Positions 48,763-58,210 are shown, numbered from the stretch's first letter. The stretch is 64,000 nt of DNA from Microbacterium sp. SY138 (GCF_039729145.1 NZ_CP155793.1:3472001-3536000); one strand, 5' to 3'. A program made the numbers and translations. The notes: generated by a model from the letters alone, not told the origin.

Positions 48763-50952
48763 CTCGATCACGTCGTCTTCCTCCGGCTCGGGGTCGGGCG
48801 TCGTCGAGGTGAGCACGAGGCCCGCCCCGTCGGCGGCCACGTCGACCCGCACGGTGTCGCCGTCGTGCACGTTGCCCGAGAGCAGCGCGGTGGCGAGCTT
48901 GTTCTGCACCTCGCTCTGGATGAGGCGGCGCAGCGGTCGCGCACCGAACATGGGGTCGTACCCGCGCTCGGCGAGCCAGGCCCGCGCATCGGGGGTGACG
49001 GCGAGTGTGAGGCGACGGTCGCGCAGCCGGTCGTGCAGCTGGTCGACCGAGAGCTCCACGATCTGGGCGAGGTCGTCCTCGCTCAGGGCCGAGAACATCA
49101 CGATGTCGTCGAGTCGGTTCAGGAATTCCGGACGGAATGCCTGCCGCACGAGGGCCATGACCTGATCGCGCTTCTCATCGGGTGCGAGCACCGGGTCGAT
49201 GAGGATCGGCGATCCCAGGTTCGACGTGAGGATCAGGATCACATTCGAGAAGTCGACCGTGCGCCCCTGACCGTCGGTCAGGCGACCGTCGTCGAGCACC
49301 TGCAGCAGCACGTCGAACACCTCGGGGTGGGCCTTCTCGACCTCGTCGAGCAGGATCACGCTGTACGGGCGGCGTCGCACAGCCTCGGTCAGCTGACCAC
49401 CCTGCTCGTATCCGATGTATCCGGGAGGGGCACCGACGAGTCGCGAGACCGAGTGCTTCTCGCCGTACTCCGACATGTCGATGCGCACCATGGCGTGCTC
49501 GTCGTCGAAGAGGAACTCGGCCAGCGCCTTGGCCAGCTCGGTCTTTCCGACACCGGTGGGGCCGAGGAACAGGAACGATCCGGTCGGCCGACCGGGGTCG
49601 CTGATACCCGCACGCGAACGGCGCACGGCATCCGATACGGCCTTCACGGCGTCCTTCTGACCGATCAGGCGCTTGCCGAGCTCCTGCTCCAGGTGCAGCA
49701 GCTTCTCGCTCTCGCCCTGCAGCAGACGCCCGACAGGGATACCCGTCCACGCGGCGATCACGGCGGCGATGTCCTCGTCGGTGACCTGTTCGTTGACCAT
49801 GCGGGGTTCCGCCGGCGTCGCGGCCTCGGCCTGCTCGGCCTCGGCGATGTCGCGCTCCAGACGCTTGATGGTCTCGTACTCCAGCTTCGAGGCCTTCGTG
49901 TAGTCGGCGTTGCGCATGGCGAGGTCACGCTGGGTGATCGCGTCGTCGAGCTGCTTCTTCAGCTCACCGACCCGGTTCAGCCCCTGCCGCTCGCGCGCCC
50001 ACCGGGCCTCGAGCTCGGCGAGCTGCTTCTCCATGCCGACGAGTTGCTCGCGCAGGGCACTCAGACGCTCCTTGGAGGCGGCGTCCTTCTCCCGCTTGAG
50101 CGCGAGCTCTTCGAGCTTCATGCGGTCGACCTGGCGCTTGAGCTGATCGATCTCGACCGGAGACGAGTCGATCTCCATCTTCAGCCGCGACATCGACTCG
50201 TCGATCAGGTCGATCGCCTTGTCCGGAAGCTGGCGCGCGGGAAGATAGCGGCTCGAGAGCGCGGCGGCGGCGACGAGGGCGCTGTCGGAGATCGTGACCC
50301 CGTGGTGGGCCTCGTAGCGACCCTTGAGTCCACGGAGGATCGCGATCGTGTCCTCGACCGAGGGCTCTCCGACGTAGACCTGCTGGAAGCGGCGCTCCAG
50401 TGCGGCGTCCTTCTCGATGAACTCGCGATACTCGTTGAGAGTGGTCGCGCCGATCAGGCGCAGTTCACCGCGGGCCAGCATGGGCTTGAGCATGTTGGAG
50501 GCCGCGACCGACCCCTCCCCACCGCCGGCACCCATCAGCACGTGCAGCTCGTCGATGAACGTGATGACCTGTCCGTCGGACTCGGTGATCTCCTTGAGCA
50601 CCTGCTTCAGCCGCTCCTCGAACTGCCCGCGGTACATCGCGCCGGCCACGAGGGCGGAGATGTCGAGGGTGACCAGCTCCTTGTCCTTGAGGGACTCGGC
50701 GACATCGCCCGCGACGATGCGCTGGGCGAGTCCTTCGACGACGGCGGTCTTGCCGACGCCCGGCTCACCGATCAGCACGGGGTTGTTCTTCGTGCGGCGG
50801 GTGAGCACCTGACTGACGCGACGGATCTCGCTGTCTCGTCCGATCACGGGGTCGAGCTTGCCCTCGCGGGCGCGGTCGGTCAGGTTGATGCCGAACTGCT
50901 CGAGGGCGGACTGCTGCTCTTGGTTCTGGTTGCCGGTCTGCGGGGTGGTCAT
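48742..50952 (-). CDS. clpB: ClpB-type disaggregase lacking the N domain
   Basis: A 736-aa AAA+ chaperone that, with DnaK, extracts proteins from aggregates. NBD1 has GEPGVGKT and ITFIDELH; the middle coiled coil (about 260-390) includes [22 protein letters not shown]2 has GPTGVGKT and [15 protein letters not shown]. Full ClpB is about 860 residues; here the roughly 130-residue Clp_N domain is missing and the protein begins directly at the linker ([25 protein letters not shown]). A HAIR operator upstream indicates HspR heat-shock control. Confidence 0.93.
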   Translation of the reverse strand: MTTPQTGNQNQEQQSALEQFGINLTDRAREGKLDPVIGRDSEIRRVSQVLTRRTKNNPVLIGEPGVGKTAVVEGLAQRIVAGDVAESLKDKELVTLDISALVAGAMYRGQFEERLKQVLKEITESDGQVITFIDELHVLMGAGGGEGSVAASNMLKPMLARGELRLIGATTLNEYREFIEKDAALERRFQQVYVGEPSVEDTIAILRGLKGRYEAHHGVTISDSALVAAAALSSRYLPARQLPDKAIDLIDESMSRLKMEIDSSPVEIDQLKRQVDRMKLEELALKREKDAASKERLSALREQLVGMEKQLAELEARWARERQGLNRVGELKKQLDDAITQRDLAMRNADYTKASKLEYETIKRLERDIAEAEQAEAATPAEPRMVNEQVTDEDIAAVIAAWTGIPVGRLLQGESEKLLHLEQELGKRLIGQKDAVKAVSDAVRRSRAGISDPGRPTGSFLFLGPTGVGKTELAKALAEFLFDDEHAMVRIDMSEYGEKHSVSRLVGAPPGYIGYEQGGQLTEAVRRRPYSVILLDEVEKAHPEVFDVLLQVLDDGRLTDGQGRTVDFSNVILILTSNLGSPILIDPVLAPDEKRDQVMALVRQAFRPEFLNRLDDIVMFSALSEDDLAQIVELSVDQLHDRLRDRRLTLAVTPDARAWLAERGYDPMFGARPLRRLIQSEVQNKLATALLSGNVHDGDTVRVDVAADGAGLVLTSTTPDPEPEEDDVIEAELLED

Positions 50953-51018
50953 GCGCTCCTCCTTGGAGATGCTCCTTCTGGTCGTCTCCCGCCTGCCGGA
51001 TCGGGAGGCGGGATCAAA

Positions 51019-51039
51019 GTTGAGTTGTGTTGACTCAAG
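51019..51039 (-). promoter_or_regulatory. HAIR operator (HspR site) of clpB
   Basis: On the minus strand CTTGAGT-N7-ACTCAAC, one mismatch from the HAIR consensus CTTGAGT-N7-ACTCAAG bound by HspR in actinobacteria. It lies about 70 bp upstream of the clpB start. Confidence 0.88.
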
Positions 51040-51101
51040 TTTAGCACTCGCCGAGATTCTCCTCCAGTCCGTTCCCCCGCCCGCCGTCGCCGATCCTGCG
51101 C

Positions 51102-52301
51102 TCAGCGCTCGCGCCGGACGGCATCCCAGATCGCCGCCGCGACGGCGCGCTTGGACCCCGATGCCACCCCGGCGTCGACACCACCCGGCCCGAGGATGTG
51201 CACCGCGTTCTCGGCGGACTCGAACCCGCGCTCCCAGCCGACCTCGTTCACCACCAGCAGGTCGACGCCCTTGCGCCGCTGCTTGCCGCGCGCGCGGGCG
51301 AGCAGTTCGGCTTCGTCCTCCGGGGTCTCCGCGGCGAAACCGACGACGAACTGCCCCGGTCGGCGTGACGAGGCGAGTGCCGCGACGATGTCCTCGTTCT
51401 CGACCAGCTCGATGGCCGGAATCCCGCCGCCCTCCTTGGTGAGCTTGCGTTCCGACACCTCGACCGGGCGGTAGTCCGCGACCGCCGCGGCCATGACGAC
51501 CACGTCGGCGTCGGCGGATTCCCGCTTCATCGCCGCGGAGAGCTCCGCCGCCGCGCCGACCGGCACGATGCGGATCGACGGATGCCGCACCTCGGCGAGC
51601 ACATCGCCCGAGATGTTGGCCGAGACCAGGGTGACCTCGGCGCCGCGCGCGGCGGCTTCGGCCGCGAGAGCCGCGCCCTGCCGACCACTGGAGCGGTTGC
51701 CCAGGAAGCGCACGGGGTCGATCGGCTCCCGTGTGCCGCCGGCCGACACCACGACCCGCACCCCGGCGAGGTCACCGGGGGCCAGCAGCGCCTGCGCCGC
51801 GGCGAAGATGTCCTCCGGCTCCGACATGCGGCCGGGTCCACTGTCACCGCCAGCGAGCTCTCCGTCGGCCGGGCCGACGATGTGGACGCCGCGCTCACGC
51901 AGCGTGGCGATGTTCGCCTGTGTCGCGCGATTCCGCCACATCTCCGCGTGCATCGCCGGAGCGATCAGCACCGGGGCCTCGGTGGCGAGCAGCGTGGTGC
52001 CCAGCAGGTCGTCGGCGAGGCCCGCGGTGATCTTCGCGAGGGAGTTCGCGGTCGCGGGTGCCACGATCACCAGCTCGGCGGCTTGACCGAGAGCCACGTG
52101 CCGCACCTTCGCCACATCCTCGTGCACGCTCGTGGTGACCGGGTGCCGACTAATCGCCTCCCATGTGGGCAATCCCACGAAGCGCAACGCATCCTCGGTG
52201 GGCACCACGGTCACGTCGTGCCCACCCTTCGTGAGCAGGCGCACGAGGTGCACCGTCTTGTACGCGGCGATGCCGCCCGTGACTCCGACGACGATGTTCA
52301 C
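51102..52301 (-). CDS. coaBC: Bifunctional phosphopantothenoylcysteine decarboxylase / phosphopantothenate-cysteine ligase
   Basis: A 399-aa fused coenzyme A enzyme. The CoaC flavoprotein part (about 1-180) has VGVTGGIAAYKTVHLVR, VAPATANSLAKI and PAMHAEMW. The CoaB part (about 185-395) has SAGGTREPIDPVRFLGNRSSGRQG, AAVADYRP and the Lys in VSERKLTKEGG. GTG start at 52301 with CAGAAT 6 nt upstream. It converts phosphopantothenate to 4'-phosphopantetheine in two steps. Confidence 0.94.
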   Translation of the reverse strand: MNIVVGVTGGIAAYKTVHLVRLLTKGGHDVTVVPTEDALRFVGLPTWEAISRHPVTTSVHEDVAKVRHVALGQAAELVIVAPATANSLAKITAGLADDLLGTTLLATEAPVLIAPAMHAEMWRNRATQANIATLRERGVHIVGPADGELAGGDSGPGRMSEPEDIFAAAQALLAPGDLAGVRVVVSAGGTREPIDPVRFLGNRSSGRQGAALAAEAAARGAEVTLVSANISGDVLAEVRHPSIRIVPVGAAAELSAAMKRESADADVVVMAAAVADYRPVEVSERKLTKEGGGIPAIELVENEDIVAALASSRRPGQFVVGFAAETPEDEAELLARARGKQRRKGVDLLVVNEVGWERGFESAENAVHILGPGGVDAGVASGSKRAVAAAIWDAVRRER

Positions 52302-52355
52302 GTCTCGATTCTGCCCCAGCATCCGCCGCCATGGGCCGACACCTCATCCCCGACC

Positions 52356-52361
52356 TAGACT
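52356..52361 (+). promoter_or_regulatory. -10 box (TAGACT) of the NRDE gene
   Basis: TAGACT-N7-GTG at 52369; leaderless arrangement that fixes the start at the conserved MCT. Confidence 0.55.
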
Positions 52362-52368
52362 GGGGTCC

Positions 52369-53070
52369 GTGTGCACGGTCGTGATCGATGTCGAGAATGC
52401 CGGATCCGCACGTCTTCTCGCGGTCCGCGATGAAGACCCGCTACGCGCATGGGACTCGCTCGGAGCCTGGTGGCCGGAGGACTACCCCGGCGTGGTCGGG
52501 ATCCGCGATCGCCGCGCCGGTGGCGCCTGGCTCGCCGCGAACCCCGCCGAACGTCGACTCGCCGTGCTGCTGAACCGCGCCGACGTGGGCGGCCTTCCCG
52601 ATGCGCGCGCCGTCTCTCGTGGCGCTCTCGCGCTGGAATCGGCGAGCGGTCGCTCCCCCGTCGCCCCGCTGGCCATGCACGGCTTCAACCTTCTCGAGGT
52701 GCGCCCCGAGGGTGCACGGGTGCTGTCGTGGGACGGTGTCGAGCTGCGCGAGACGACCATCGATCCCGGCACGCACATGATCGCGCATGACGACCTCGAC
52801 GACGCGACGACCCCGCGCATCGAGGCCTGGCTGCCGGAGTTCCGCGCCCTGGGACCGACGGCGGACAGCGACGACTGGACGGCGGAGTGGACCGCTCTGC
52901 TCGCCTCCTCGACCGCGCTGCCCGCGGAGGATGACCGGGCGATCATCCGCGACAACCGTCCTCATGGCTACCCCACGCAGTCGCTGCTGTACTGCATCGC
53001 CACGGTGACCCCCGGCGGCGTCGAGGTGAACGACGTCGCGCTCCCCTCGCCGGCCCACTGGACCGAGTAG
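52369..53070 (+). CDS. NRDE family protein (TANGO2-like)
   Basis: A 233-aa protein beginning MCTVVI, the conserved start of NRDE/TANGO2 proteins in which Cys2 is exposed after Met removal, as in Ntn hydrolases. Further support is the NRADVGGLP segment and the late NRPHGYPTQSLLYCI. The NRDE motif itself is weakened (RDEDPLRAWDSLGAWW). Bacterial function is not established. Its 3' end is part of a stop-spanning 12-bp tandem repeat. Confidence 0.78.
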   Translation: MCTVVIDVENAGSARLLAVRDEDPLRAWDSLGAWWPEDYPGVVGIRDRRAGGAWLAANPAERRLAVLLNRADVGGLPDARAVSRGALALESASGRSPVAPLAMHGFNLLEVRPEGARVLSWDGVELRETTIDPGTHMIAHDDLDDATTPRIEAWLPEFRALGPTADSDDWTAEWTALLASSTALPAEDDRAIIRDNRPHGYPTQSLLYCIATVTPGGVEVNDVALPSPAHWTE

Positions 53071-53084
53071 CGGACCGAGTAGCG
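53061..53084 (+). repeat. 12-bp tandem duplication across a stop codon
   Basis: GACCGAGTAGCG at 53061-53072 and 53073-53084, followed by a degenerate third start GACCG. The TAG of the first copy is the stop of the NRDE gene. Confidence 0.85.
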
Positions 53085-53108
53085 GACCGGCCGAGGAGCC
53101 GATGTCGC

Positions 53109-54083
53109 TCAGGCCGCGGGAACCGCCGAATCCTCGGCACAGGAGAACCGCGCGCGATAGGCCGTGGGGGTGAGGCCGAGCACCCGGGCGAAGTTCTGCC
53201 GCAGCACGGCCGCCGAGCCGAACCCGCATTCGTCGGCGATGTGCTCGAGCGGCAGGTCGGTGCGCTCCAGCATCCGCTGCGCATGGATGATGCGCTGACG
53301 CGCCAACCAGGCCGCGGGTGTCGCGCCGTACTCGGCCTTGAACCGACGGGCGAAGGTGCGCGGTGACATCAGGGCCTTTGCCGCCAGCTGATCGACGCCG
53401 AGGTCGTCACGCAGGTGCTCGACCGCCCAGTCGGCGACGGCCGCGAGCGAGTCGGTGGGAACCACGGGGATCGGGCGATCGATGAACTGCGCCTGCCCGC
53501 CGTCGCGCTGCGGCGGCACGACCATGCGGCGGGCGATGCGGTTGGTGAGCTCCGCTCCCACCTCCTGCCGCAGCAGGTGCAGGCACGCGTCGATCCCGGC
53601 GGCCGTGCCCGCGCTCGTGATGATCTTGCCGTCCTGCACGAACAGCACGTCGGGGTCGATGTCGATCTGCGGGTACATGTCGGCCATGACGTGCGCGTAC
53701 ATCCAGTGCGTGGTGGCGCGCCGACCGTCGAGCACTCCTGCGGCGGCGAGGATGAACGACCCGCTGCACACGCTCATCACCCAGGCGTCGCGTGCCACCG
53801 CGTGACGGGCGAGGTCGAGCAGGAGCGGATCGATGTCGCCCCACCTCTCCCGAGGGAGCGGGCAGAACACGACGAGGTCGGCGTCGTAGGCGAAGGTCAG
53901 ATCGTGCTCGACGTTGACCGAGAAGCCGATCTTCGAGGTCACGACACCGGCACGGGGAGCGACGATGCGGAAGTCGAAGTTCGGCACGCCGTCGTCGGCG
54001 CGGTCGAGGCCGAATGCCTCGCAGGCCACGCCGAACTCGAAGGGCGCGAACCCGTCCTGGATGACGCAGGCGACCGTCTTCAT
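53109..54083 (-). CDS. GlxA family transcriptional regulator (DJ-1/PfpI + AraC HTH)
   Basis: A 324-aa regulator. Residues about 1-185 form a DJ-1/PfpI-like domain, with the nucleophile-elbow region VMSVCSGSFILAAAG and FVQDGKIITSAGTAAGIDACLHLL. Residues about 220-315 form a double AraC-type HTH with SPRTFARRFKAEYGATPAAWLARQRI. Start at 54083 has AGGAGTGAGT upstream. Known relatives sense small amides or betaines; the target is unknown. It is divergent from the small gene at 54168. Confidence 0.88.
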   Translation of the reverse strand: MKTVACVIQDGFAPFEFGVACEAFGLDRADDGVPNFDFRIVAPRAGVVTSKIGFSVNVEHDLTFAYDADLVVFCPLPRERWGDIDPLLLDLARHAVARDAWVMSVCSGSFILAAAGVLDGRRATTHWMYAHVMADMYPQIDIDPDVLFVQDGKIITSAGTAAGIDACLHLLRQEVGAELTNRIARRMVVPPQRDGGQAQFIDRPIPVVPTDSLAAVADWAVEHLRDDLGVDQLAAKALMSPRTFARRFKAEYGATPAAWLARQRIIHAQRMLERTDLPLEHIADECGFGSAAVLRQNFARVLGLTPTAYRARFSCAEDSAVPAA

Positions 54084-54154
54084 ACTCACTCCTGTTGGCA
54101 GTTTTCCGACGTTCATAGTCTATTCTGCCACTCGTGGCTGTTCGACATCGAACG

Positions 54155-54160
54155 TAGCGT
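54155..54160 (+). promoter_or_regulatory. -10 box (TAGCGT) of the 54168 gene
   Basis: TAGCGT-N7-ATG at 54168; leaderless arrangement, the main support for this very small gene. Confidence 0.45.
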
Positions 54161-54167
54161 TTCTGCC

Positions 54168-54329
54168 ATGGTACTCCTCATCGCACTCCTCCTCCTCGCT
54201 GCGTGGGCCACCGTCGCCACCATCATCGAACTGCGCCGGGACGGCTACCGACGCACCCCCACCGATTGGACGCGCGTCGCCGGCCGCGACGTCGGCCACC
54301 AGGCCGAGTCCGGGCACGTCTATCGCTGA
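54168..54329 (+). CDS. 53-aa membrane peptide
   Basis: A very small protein: one hydrophobic helix (residues 1-20, VLLIALLLLAAWATVATII) then a basic tail, RRDGYRRTPTDWTR, and GRDVGHQAESGHVYR. No family recognised. The -10 box at good spacing and the clean membrane-plus-basic-tail design support it. Divergent from the GlxA-type gene. Confidence 0.5.
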   Translation: MVLLIALLLLAAWATVATIIELRRDGYRRTPTDWTRVAGRDVGHQAESGHVYR

Positions 54330-54359
54330 TCGCCTGCCGCCGATCCTCGCAGCGGCGGC

Positions 54360-54365
54360 TACGCT
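54360..54365 (+). promoter_or_regulatory. -10 box (TACGCT) of the 54373 gene
   Basis: TACGCT-N7-ATG at 54373; leaderless arrangement. Confidence 0.45.
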
Positions 54366-54372
54366 CGTCGTC

Positions 54373-54963
54373 ATGAGCGAGCCTCAGCAGCCTCCCGTCC
54401 CGACCGCGCATCTGCCCGCCGCACCGCAGTATCCGGCCGCAGCGCAGTATCCGGCCACGCCGCAGCGCTCGACCCCGCCGCCTCCGTCTCCTGCACCCGC
54501 GCCCGACGGCTCACCTCCCTCCTCGACGGCTTCCTCGACGCCCTATCCACCGTCGTCTCCGACGGCGTATCCGGCGCCCACTCCCGGATGGCAGGCGTAC
54601 GCACCGGCGCATCCCGCGTTCCCCGGCCAGGCGATACCCCCGGCGCAGGCCCGCACCGGCAACCCGCTCGCGGTCGCGGCGTTCGTGATCGCGGTGGCCA
54701 CTCTCGCGGTCAACCTGTTCAGCTCCGTCGCCCGGCCGTTCGTCTACGGCGGTGATGGCGGATTCGCGTTCATGCTCGCGTTCGACAACGGCATCGGAAT
54801 CCTCAGCTTCTTCGCCTACGTCGTCGCCCTCGTGCTGGGGTTGATCGCGGTGCGCCGGCCCACGAATCGGCTGCTCACGGGCATCGCCGTCGGCATCGCG
54901 GGGGCCGGTGCCATCGGGATCGCCGTCACCGGACTGACGATCGCCCTGTACCAGTACCTCTGA
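54373..54963 (+). CDS. Proline-rich membrane protein (DUF4190-like)
   Basis: A 196-aa protein. The first 95 residues are a Pro/Ala/Ser/Tyr-rich disordered cytoplasmic region (repeats like PQYPAAAQYPATPQ). Two or three membrane helices follow: NPLAVAAFVIAVATLAVNLFS, then IGILSFFAYVVALVLGLIAVRR, then ITGIAVGIAG-like. The layout matches actinobacterial DUF4190-type proteins. Function unknown. Its 3' end lies in an 18-bp repeat that copies the stop codon. Confidence 0.65.
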   Translation: MSEPQQPPVPTAHLPAAPQYPAAAQYPATPQRSTPPPPSPAPAPDGSPPSSTASSTPYPPSSPTAYPAPTPGWQAYAPAHPAFPGQAIPPAQARTGNPLAVAAFVIAVATLAVNLFSSVARPFVYGGDGGFAFMLAFDNGIGILSFFAYVVALVLGLIAVRRPTNRLLTGIAVGIAGAGAIGIAVTGLTIALYQYL

Positions 54964-55006
54964 GACGGCGCCTACCTCTGAGCCAGGGCCTACCTCTGAG
55001 CCAGCG
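54952..55006 (+). repeat. 18-bp tandem repeat across a stop codon (about 3 copies)
   Basis: Units near 54952, 54971 and 54989 share TACCTCTGA. The second and third, CCTACCTCTGAGCCAGNG, differ by one base. The first copy contains the final Tyr-Leu-stop of the upstream gene. Confidence 0.8.
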
Positions 55007-55011
55007 CCGGT

Positions 55012-56241
55012 TCAGCTGTCGGCGCGAACCCTCCGGTAGACCTCGACCATCGCCGCCGTGCGCGACGACTGCCGGAAGGCTTCGGCCACTTCGGGGAGCG
55101 GGGCGGGTGCGGTGCCCGCGGCGATATCGGATGCGGCCTGCCGCAGCGTCTCGGCGAGTGCTGCCGTGCGCTGGGCTTCGAGGTCTCGTCCGCTCGCCGA
55201 CTCCTCGGCATCCGGAACGGCCCAGAGTCCGCCGCCGAGCTCCGCCGCGATGTCGGGGTCGCAGATCACCGACGGGGTTCCGAGCGTCGCCGCCTCGAAC
55301 GGGGTCATGCCCTGGGTCTCGAAGCCGATCGACGTCTGCACGAGGGCATCGGCCGCGGCGATCCGCGCCAGCGTCTGCGGGTAGGTCAACCGGCCGGCGA
55401 ATCGGATGCCCCCACGCCCGCGCACGATCTTCTCTGCCGCGGAACGCTGCGCTCCGCCGCCGATGATCTCGAGATCCGCATCGATGCCGGAGGCGATGAA
55501 CGCTTCCAGGAACGGGAGCAGTCGCTTCTCGGGGCTCATCCGGCCGAGCCACACGAAGCGCGGGCGTCCCGGCGTGCGGTCTGCGGGCCCGGCGTTGAGC
55601 GTCTGCGCGCGGAGGTCGTCGTCGATGCCGTTCCAGATCACGTCCACGTGCGGGAAGACACCGTGCTGTTCGAGGCGGCGGGCGAAGTGCGTCGAGGGCG
55701 CGGTGACGGCGGATGCTCCGGCGGCGAGTCCTCGCAGGAACGCCCAGCCGTCGGTGCCGGGCACGGGGACTCCGATGCCGCGCATCGCGATCCGGCGCCA
55801 GATGTTCAGCGCCGCCAGCACCGGCCCGTGCAGCGGGGTGACGGCGGCGATGCCGACGTCGACGCGGTTGTGCATGGTGTGCACGACCGGGATGCCGTGG
55901 CGCTGCGCGTAACGGTGCCCGATGAACGCGCCCCAGAAGTCGGCCTGCACGTGCACCAGATCCACCGCGGGACGATGGGTCATGGCTTTGTCGAGGAAGC
56001 GGTCGCTCCCACGCCCCGGCCAGCTCATCGCGTACTCGCGATCCGTCGTGATCGGCATCGACGGCAGGTCGATGTACGCGCCGCCGTGCGAGCCGGATGA
56101 ATGGCTCGACCCGTGCATCTTCGGGGCGACCACCGTGACGATGTGACCGGCACGCTCGAGGAACTCCCGCTGGAGCCGCATCGACACCTGCGCACCGCCG
56201 AGCGAGTCGAGGTGCTGGTCGCCGAAGAAGACGATGTGCAT
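55012..56241 (-). CDS. Glycosyltransferase family 4-type
   Basis: A 409-aa GT-B enzyme. The N-terminal Rossmann domain begins MHIVFFGDQHLDSLGGAQVSMRLQ, with the glycine-rich acceptor loop. The C-terminal donor domain has RFVWLGRMSPEKRLLPFLEAF and ETQGMTPFEAATLGTPSVICD, with the GT4 Glu pair. There is no membrane helix. It is 5 nt downstream of a second GT4 gene, so both probably act in one glycolipid or wall-polysaccharide pathway. Substrates are not evident. Confidence 0.86.
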   Translation of the reverse strand: MHIVFFGDQHLDSLGGAQVSMRLQREFLERAGHIVTVVAPKMHGSSHSSGSHGGAYIDLPSMPITTDREYAMSWPGRGSDRFLDKAMTHRPAVDLVHVQADFWGAFIGHRYAQRHGIPVVHTMHNRVDVGIAAVTPLHGPVLAALNIWRRIAMRGIGVPVPGTDGWAFLRGLAAGASAVTAPSTHFARRLEQHGVFPHVDVIWNGIDDDLRAQTLNAGPADRTPGRPRFVWLGRMSPEKRLLPFLEAFIASGIDADLEIIGGGAQRSAAEKIVRGRGGIRFAGRLTYPQTLARIAAADALVQTSIGFETQGMTPFEAATLGTPSVICDPDIAAELGGGLWAVPDAEESASGRDLEAQRTAALAETLRQAASDIAAGTAPAPLPEVAEAFRQSSRTAAMVEVYRRVRADS

Positions 56242-56246
56242 GCGTG

Positions 56247-57479
56247 CTACTCCGGCAGCGGCTCGTCGCGATACAGCGCCTCGAAGGTGTCGAGGGTGCG
56301 GTTGATGTCGTGGATGGCGACGCCGTCGAGCGATGCCTGCTGCATCCGCTGGTATTCCGCGGGCTCCGCCGTGAGCACGTCGGTGAGGCGCGCGGCGAGC
56401 GCATCGACGTTGCCCGGCTCGAACAGGTATCCGTTCTCACCGTGGTGCACGAGGTGCGGAAGGGCGACGGCGTCCGCGGCGACGATCGGCAGAGCCGAGG
56501 CCATGGCCTCCATCGTCGCGATGGACTGCAGCTCGGCGATCGAGGCGATCACGAACAGGCTCGCGCGCGACAGCAGGGCGCGGAGCTCTTCATCGCTCGT
56601 CCGTCCGTGGAAGGTCACACGGTCGGCGAGTCCGAGCTGCGCGGTCAGGTGCTCCAGCTGCTTGCGCTGATCGCCGCCGCCCACGATGTCGAACGTCGTC
56701 TCCAGCGCCGGGTCGAGTTTCGTCATCGCCTTGAGGATGACCTCGACCTGCTTCTCGGCGGTGAGCCTGCCGACGAAGATGATCCGGTTCTCGTCGCGCG
56801 GGGCGATCACCGGCGTGTACTGCGTGCGGTCGATGCCGCAGCTGACCGGGATCACACCCTTCACCTCGACGGTCTTCTCGAGGAAGTCGGCGGCGCGACG
56901 GGTGGGAGTGGTGATCGCGCGGGTCATGTCGAAGGTGCGCTTCGCATCGGCCCAGGCGAACTTGAGGACCAGGTCGTCGATGAACTTCGGCATGGTCGTG
57001 TGGTCGAGGATGTTCTCGGCCATGACGTGGTTCGTGGCGATGACCGGGATCCCGCGCTCGTGCGCGATGTACGCGAGACCGCGGCCGATCACGATGTGCG
57101 ACTGGATGTGCACGACGTCGGGCTGCACATGGTCGAGGACCTTGCGGGCGTAGTGCTTCGAGCGCCACGGCCACACGAAGCGCAGCCAGTCGTGCGGCGC
57201 CCAGCGCAACGACGGCAGACGGTGCAGCGTCATCGGCTCGCCCTCGATCACCTCGGTGTGCGGCTGCGCACGGCGATAGGCCTGGTTGGGGGCGACGACA
57301 TGCACGTCGTGGCCACGCTGCACGAGGCCGGCGGCGAGACGCTCGGCGAACCGGGCGGCGCCGTTGATGTCGGGCGCGAACGTGTCGCAGCCGATCACGA
57401 TCTTCAATGGTCGGGGCGCGGGTTCGGCGGCGGGGCCGCTCGACGGATCGATCGGATCGTCGGAGGAGGTCACAGACAT
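56247..57479 (-). CDS. Glycosyltransferase family 4-type
   Basis: A 410-aa GT-B enzyme. After a roughly 24-residue flexible N-terminus come IVIGCDTFAPDINGAARFAERLAAGL, the VVHIQSHIVIGRGLAYIA acceptor segment, donor-domain IIFVGRLTAEKQVEVILKAM and EAMASALPIVAADAVALPHLV with the E-x7-E-like motif. It resembles alpha-mannosyl- or glucosyltransferases of actinobacterial glycolipid synthesis. First gene of the pair; the next starts 5 nt later. Confidence 0.87.
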   Translation of the reverse strand: MSVTSSDDPIDPSSGPAAEPAPRPLKIVIGCDTFAPDINGAARFAERLAAGLVQRGHDVHVVAPNQAYRRAQPHTEVIEGEPMTLHRLPSLRWAPHDWLRFVWPWRSKHYARKVLDHVQPDVVHIQSHIVIGRGLAYIAHERGIPVIATNHVMAENILDHTTMPKFIDDLVLKFAWADAKRTFDMTRAITTPTRRAADFLEKTVEVKGVIPVSCGIDRTQYTPVIAPRDENRIIFVGRLTAEKQVEVILKAMTKLDPALETTFDIVGGGDQRKQLEHLTAQLGLADRVTFHGRTSDEELRALLSRASLFVIASIAELQSIATMEAMASALPIVAADAVALPHLVHHGENGYLFEPGNVDALAARLTDVLTAEPAEYQRMQQASLDGVAIHDINRTLDTFEALYRDEPLPE

Positions 57480-57592
57480 GCTGCCTTACGATGTGGCGGC
57501 CAAGGGAAAGCCCTGGTCGGGCGCTGGCCACTCTACCCGAGGGCCCTGTTCGCGCGGCCGAGGCGTACCGGGCATCCCTCAGGTGCAGCCGA

Positions 57593-57598
57593 TACCGT
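57593..57598 (+). promoter_or_regulatory. -10 box (TACCGT) of the 57605 gene
   Basis: TACCGT-N6-ATG; leaderless arrangement. Confidence 0.5.
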
Positions 57599-57604
57599 GG
57601 AGCC

Positions 57605-58192
57605 ATGCGACTGACTGCCGACGCCGATCCCCAGCTGTGGATTCCCGTGACGGACTCGCTCGGCTGGAAGGGCCGCCGCCACCGCAAGGCCGCGATCCGG
57701 ATGCTGCTCGGTCAGGTCAATGCGGCCGTGGGGGCGACGGAGCGGCCGGGCTCGAAGTTCGGCGCGTGGGCGATGAGCCAGGCGGCGCCGATGCTCATGA
57801 AGCGGGCAGACGGACGCGTGCTGGTGTGGACGTGGAAGGCCGAGCCGGAGCTTGTCGTGGCGATGGCGACCGCACAGGTCCTGACGCCGGATGTGCGCAT
57901 CGCGCGGGCCTCGATGCCGATGGACTACGACGACACGGAGTCGTTCCCCACCCGGCTCGGCGTGGGCGAGAAGCTGCTGGTACCGATGCCGCCGTCGCCG
58001 GCGTCGCCGCCGTTCGCGACGTACACCTGGGACACCGGGACCCACCTGGTGACCCTGACCGCGGTGTGCAGCGACAAGGAACGGTTCGGCACGCTGATCG
58101 GCGCGCTCGACGATCTGGCGCGCAGCCTCCGCATCGCGGACGACCTCACCGGCGGCGAATCGCCCGACGTGCTGCGCCTCGATCCGGCCTGA
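57605..58192 (+). CDS. Hypothetical protein
   Basis: A 195-aa soluble protein of no family I recognise. It begins MRLTADADPQLWIPVTDSLGWKGRRHRKAAIRML. It contains a short Pro-rich loop (PMPPSPASPPFATYTWDTG) and ends in an acidic helix. No signal peptide or membrane helix. The -10 box and consistent codon use argue for a real gene, probably a conserved actinobacterial hypothetical. Confidence 0.7.
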   Translation: MRLTADADPQLWIPVTDSLGWKGRRHRKAAIRMLLGQVNAAVGATERPGSKFGAWAMSQAAPMLMKRADGRVLVWTWKAEPELVVAMATAQVLTPDVRIARASMPMDYDDTESFPTRLGVGEKLLVPMPPSPASPPFATYTWDTGTHLVTLTAVCSDKERFGTLIGALDDLARSLRIADDLTGGESPDVLRLDPA

Positions 58193-58210
58193 GCGCGGAA
58201 GCGGCTCGGT

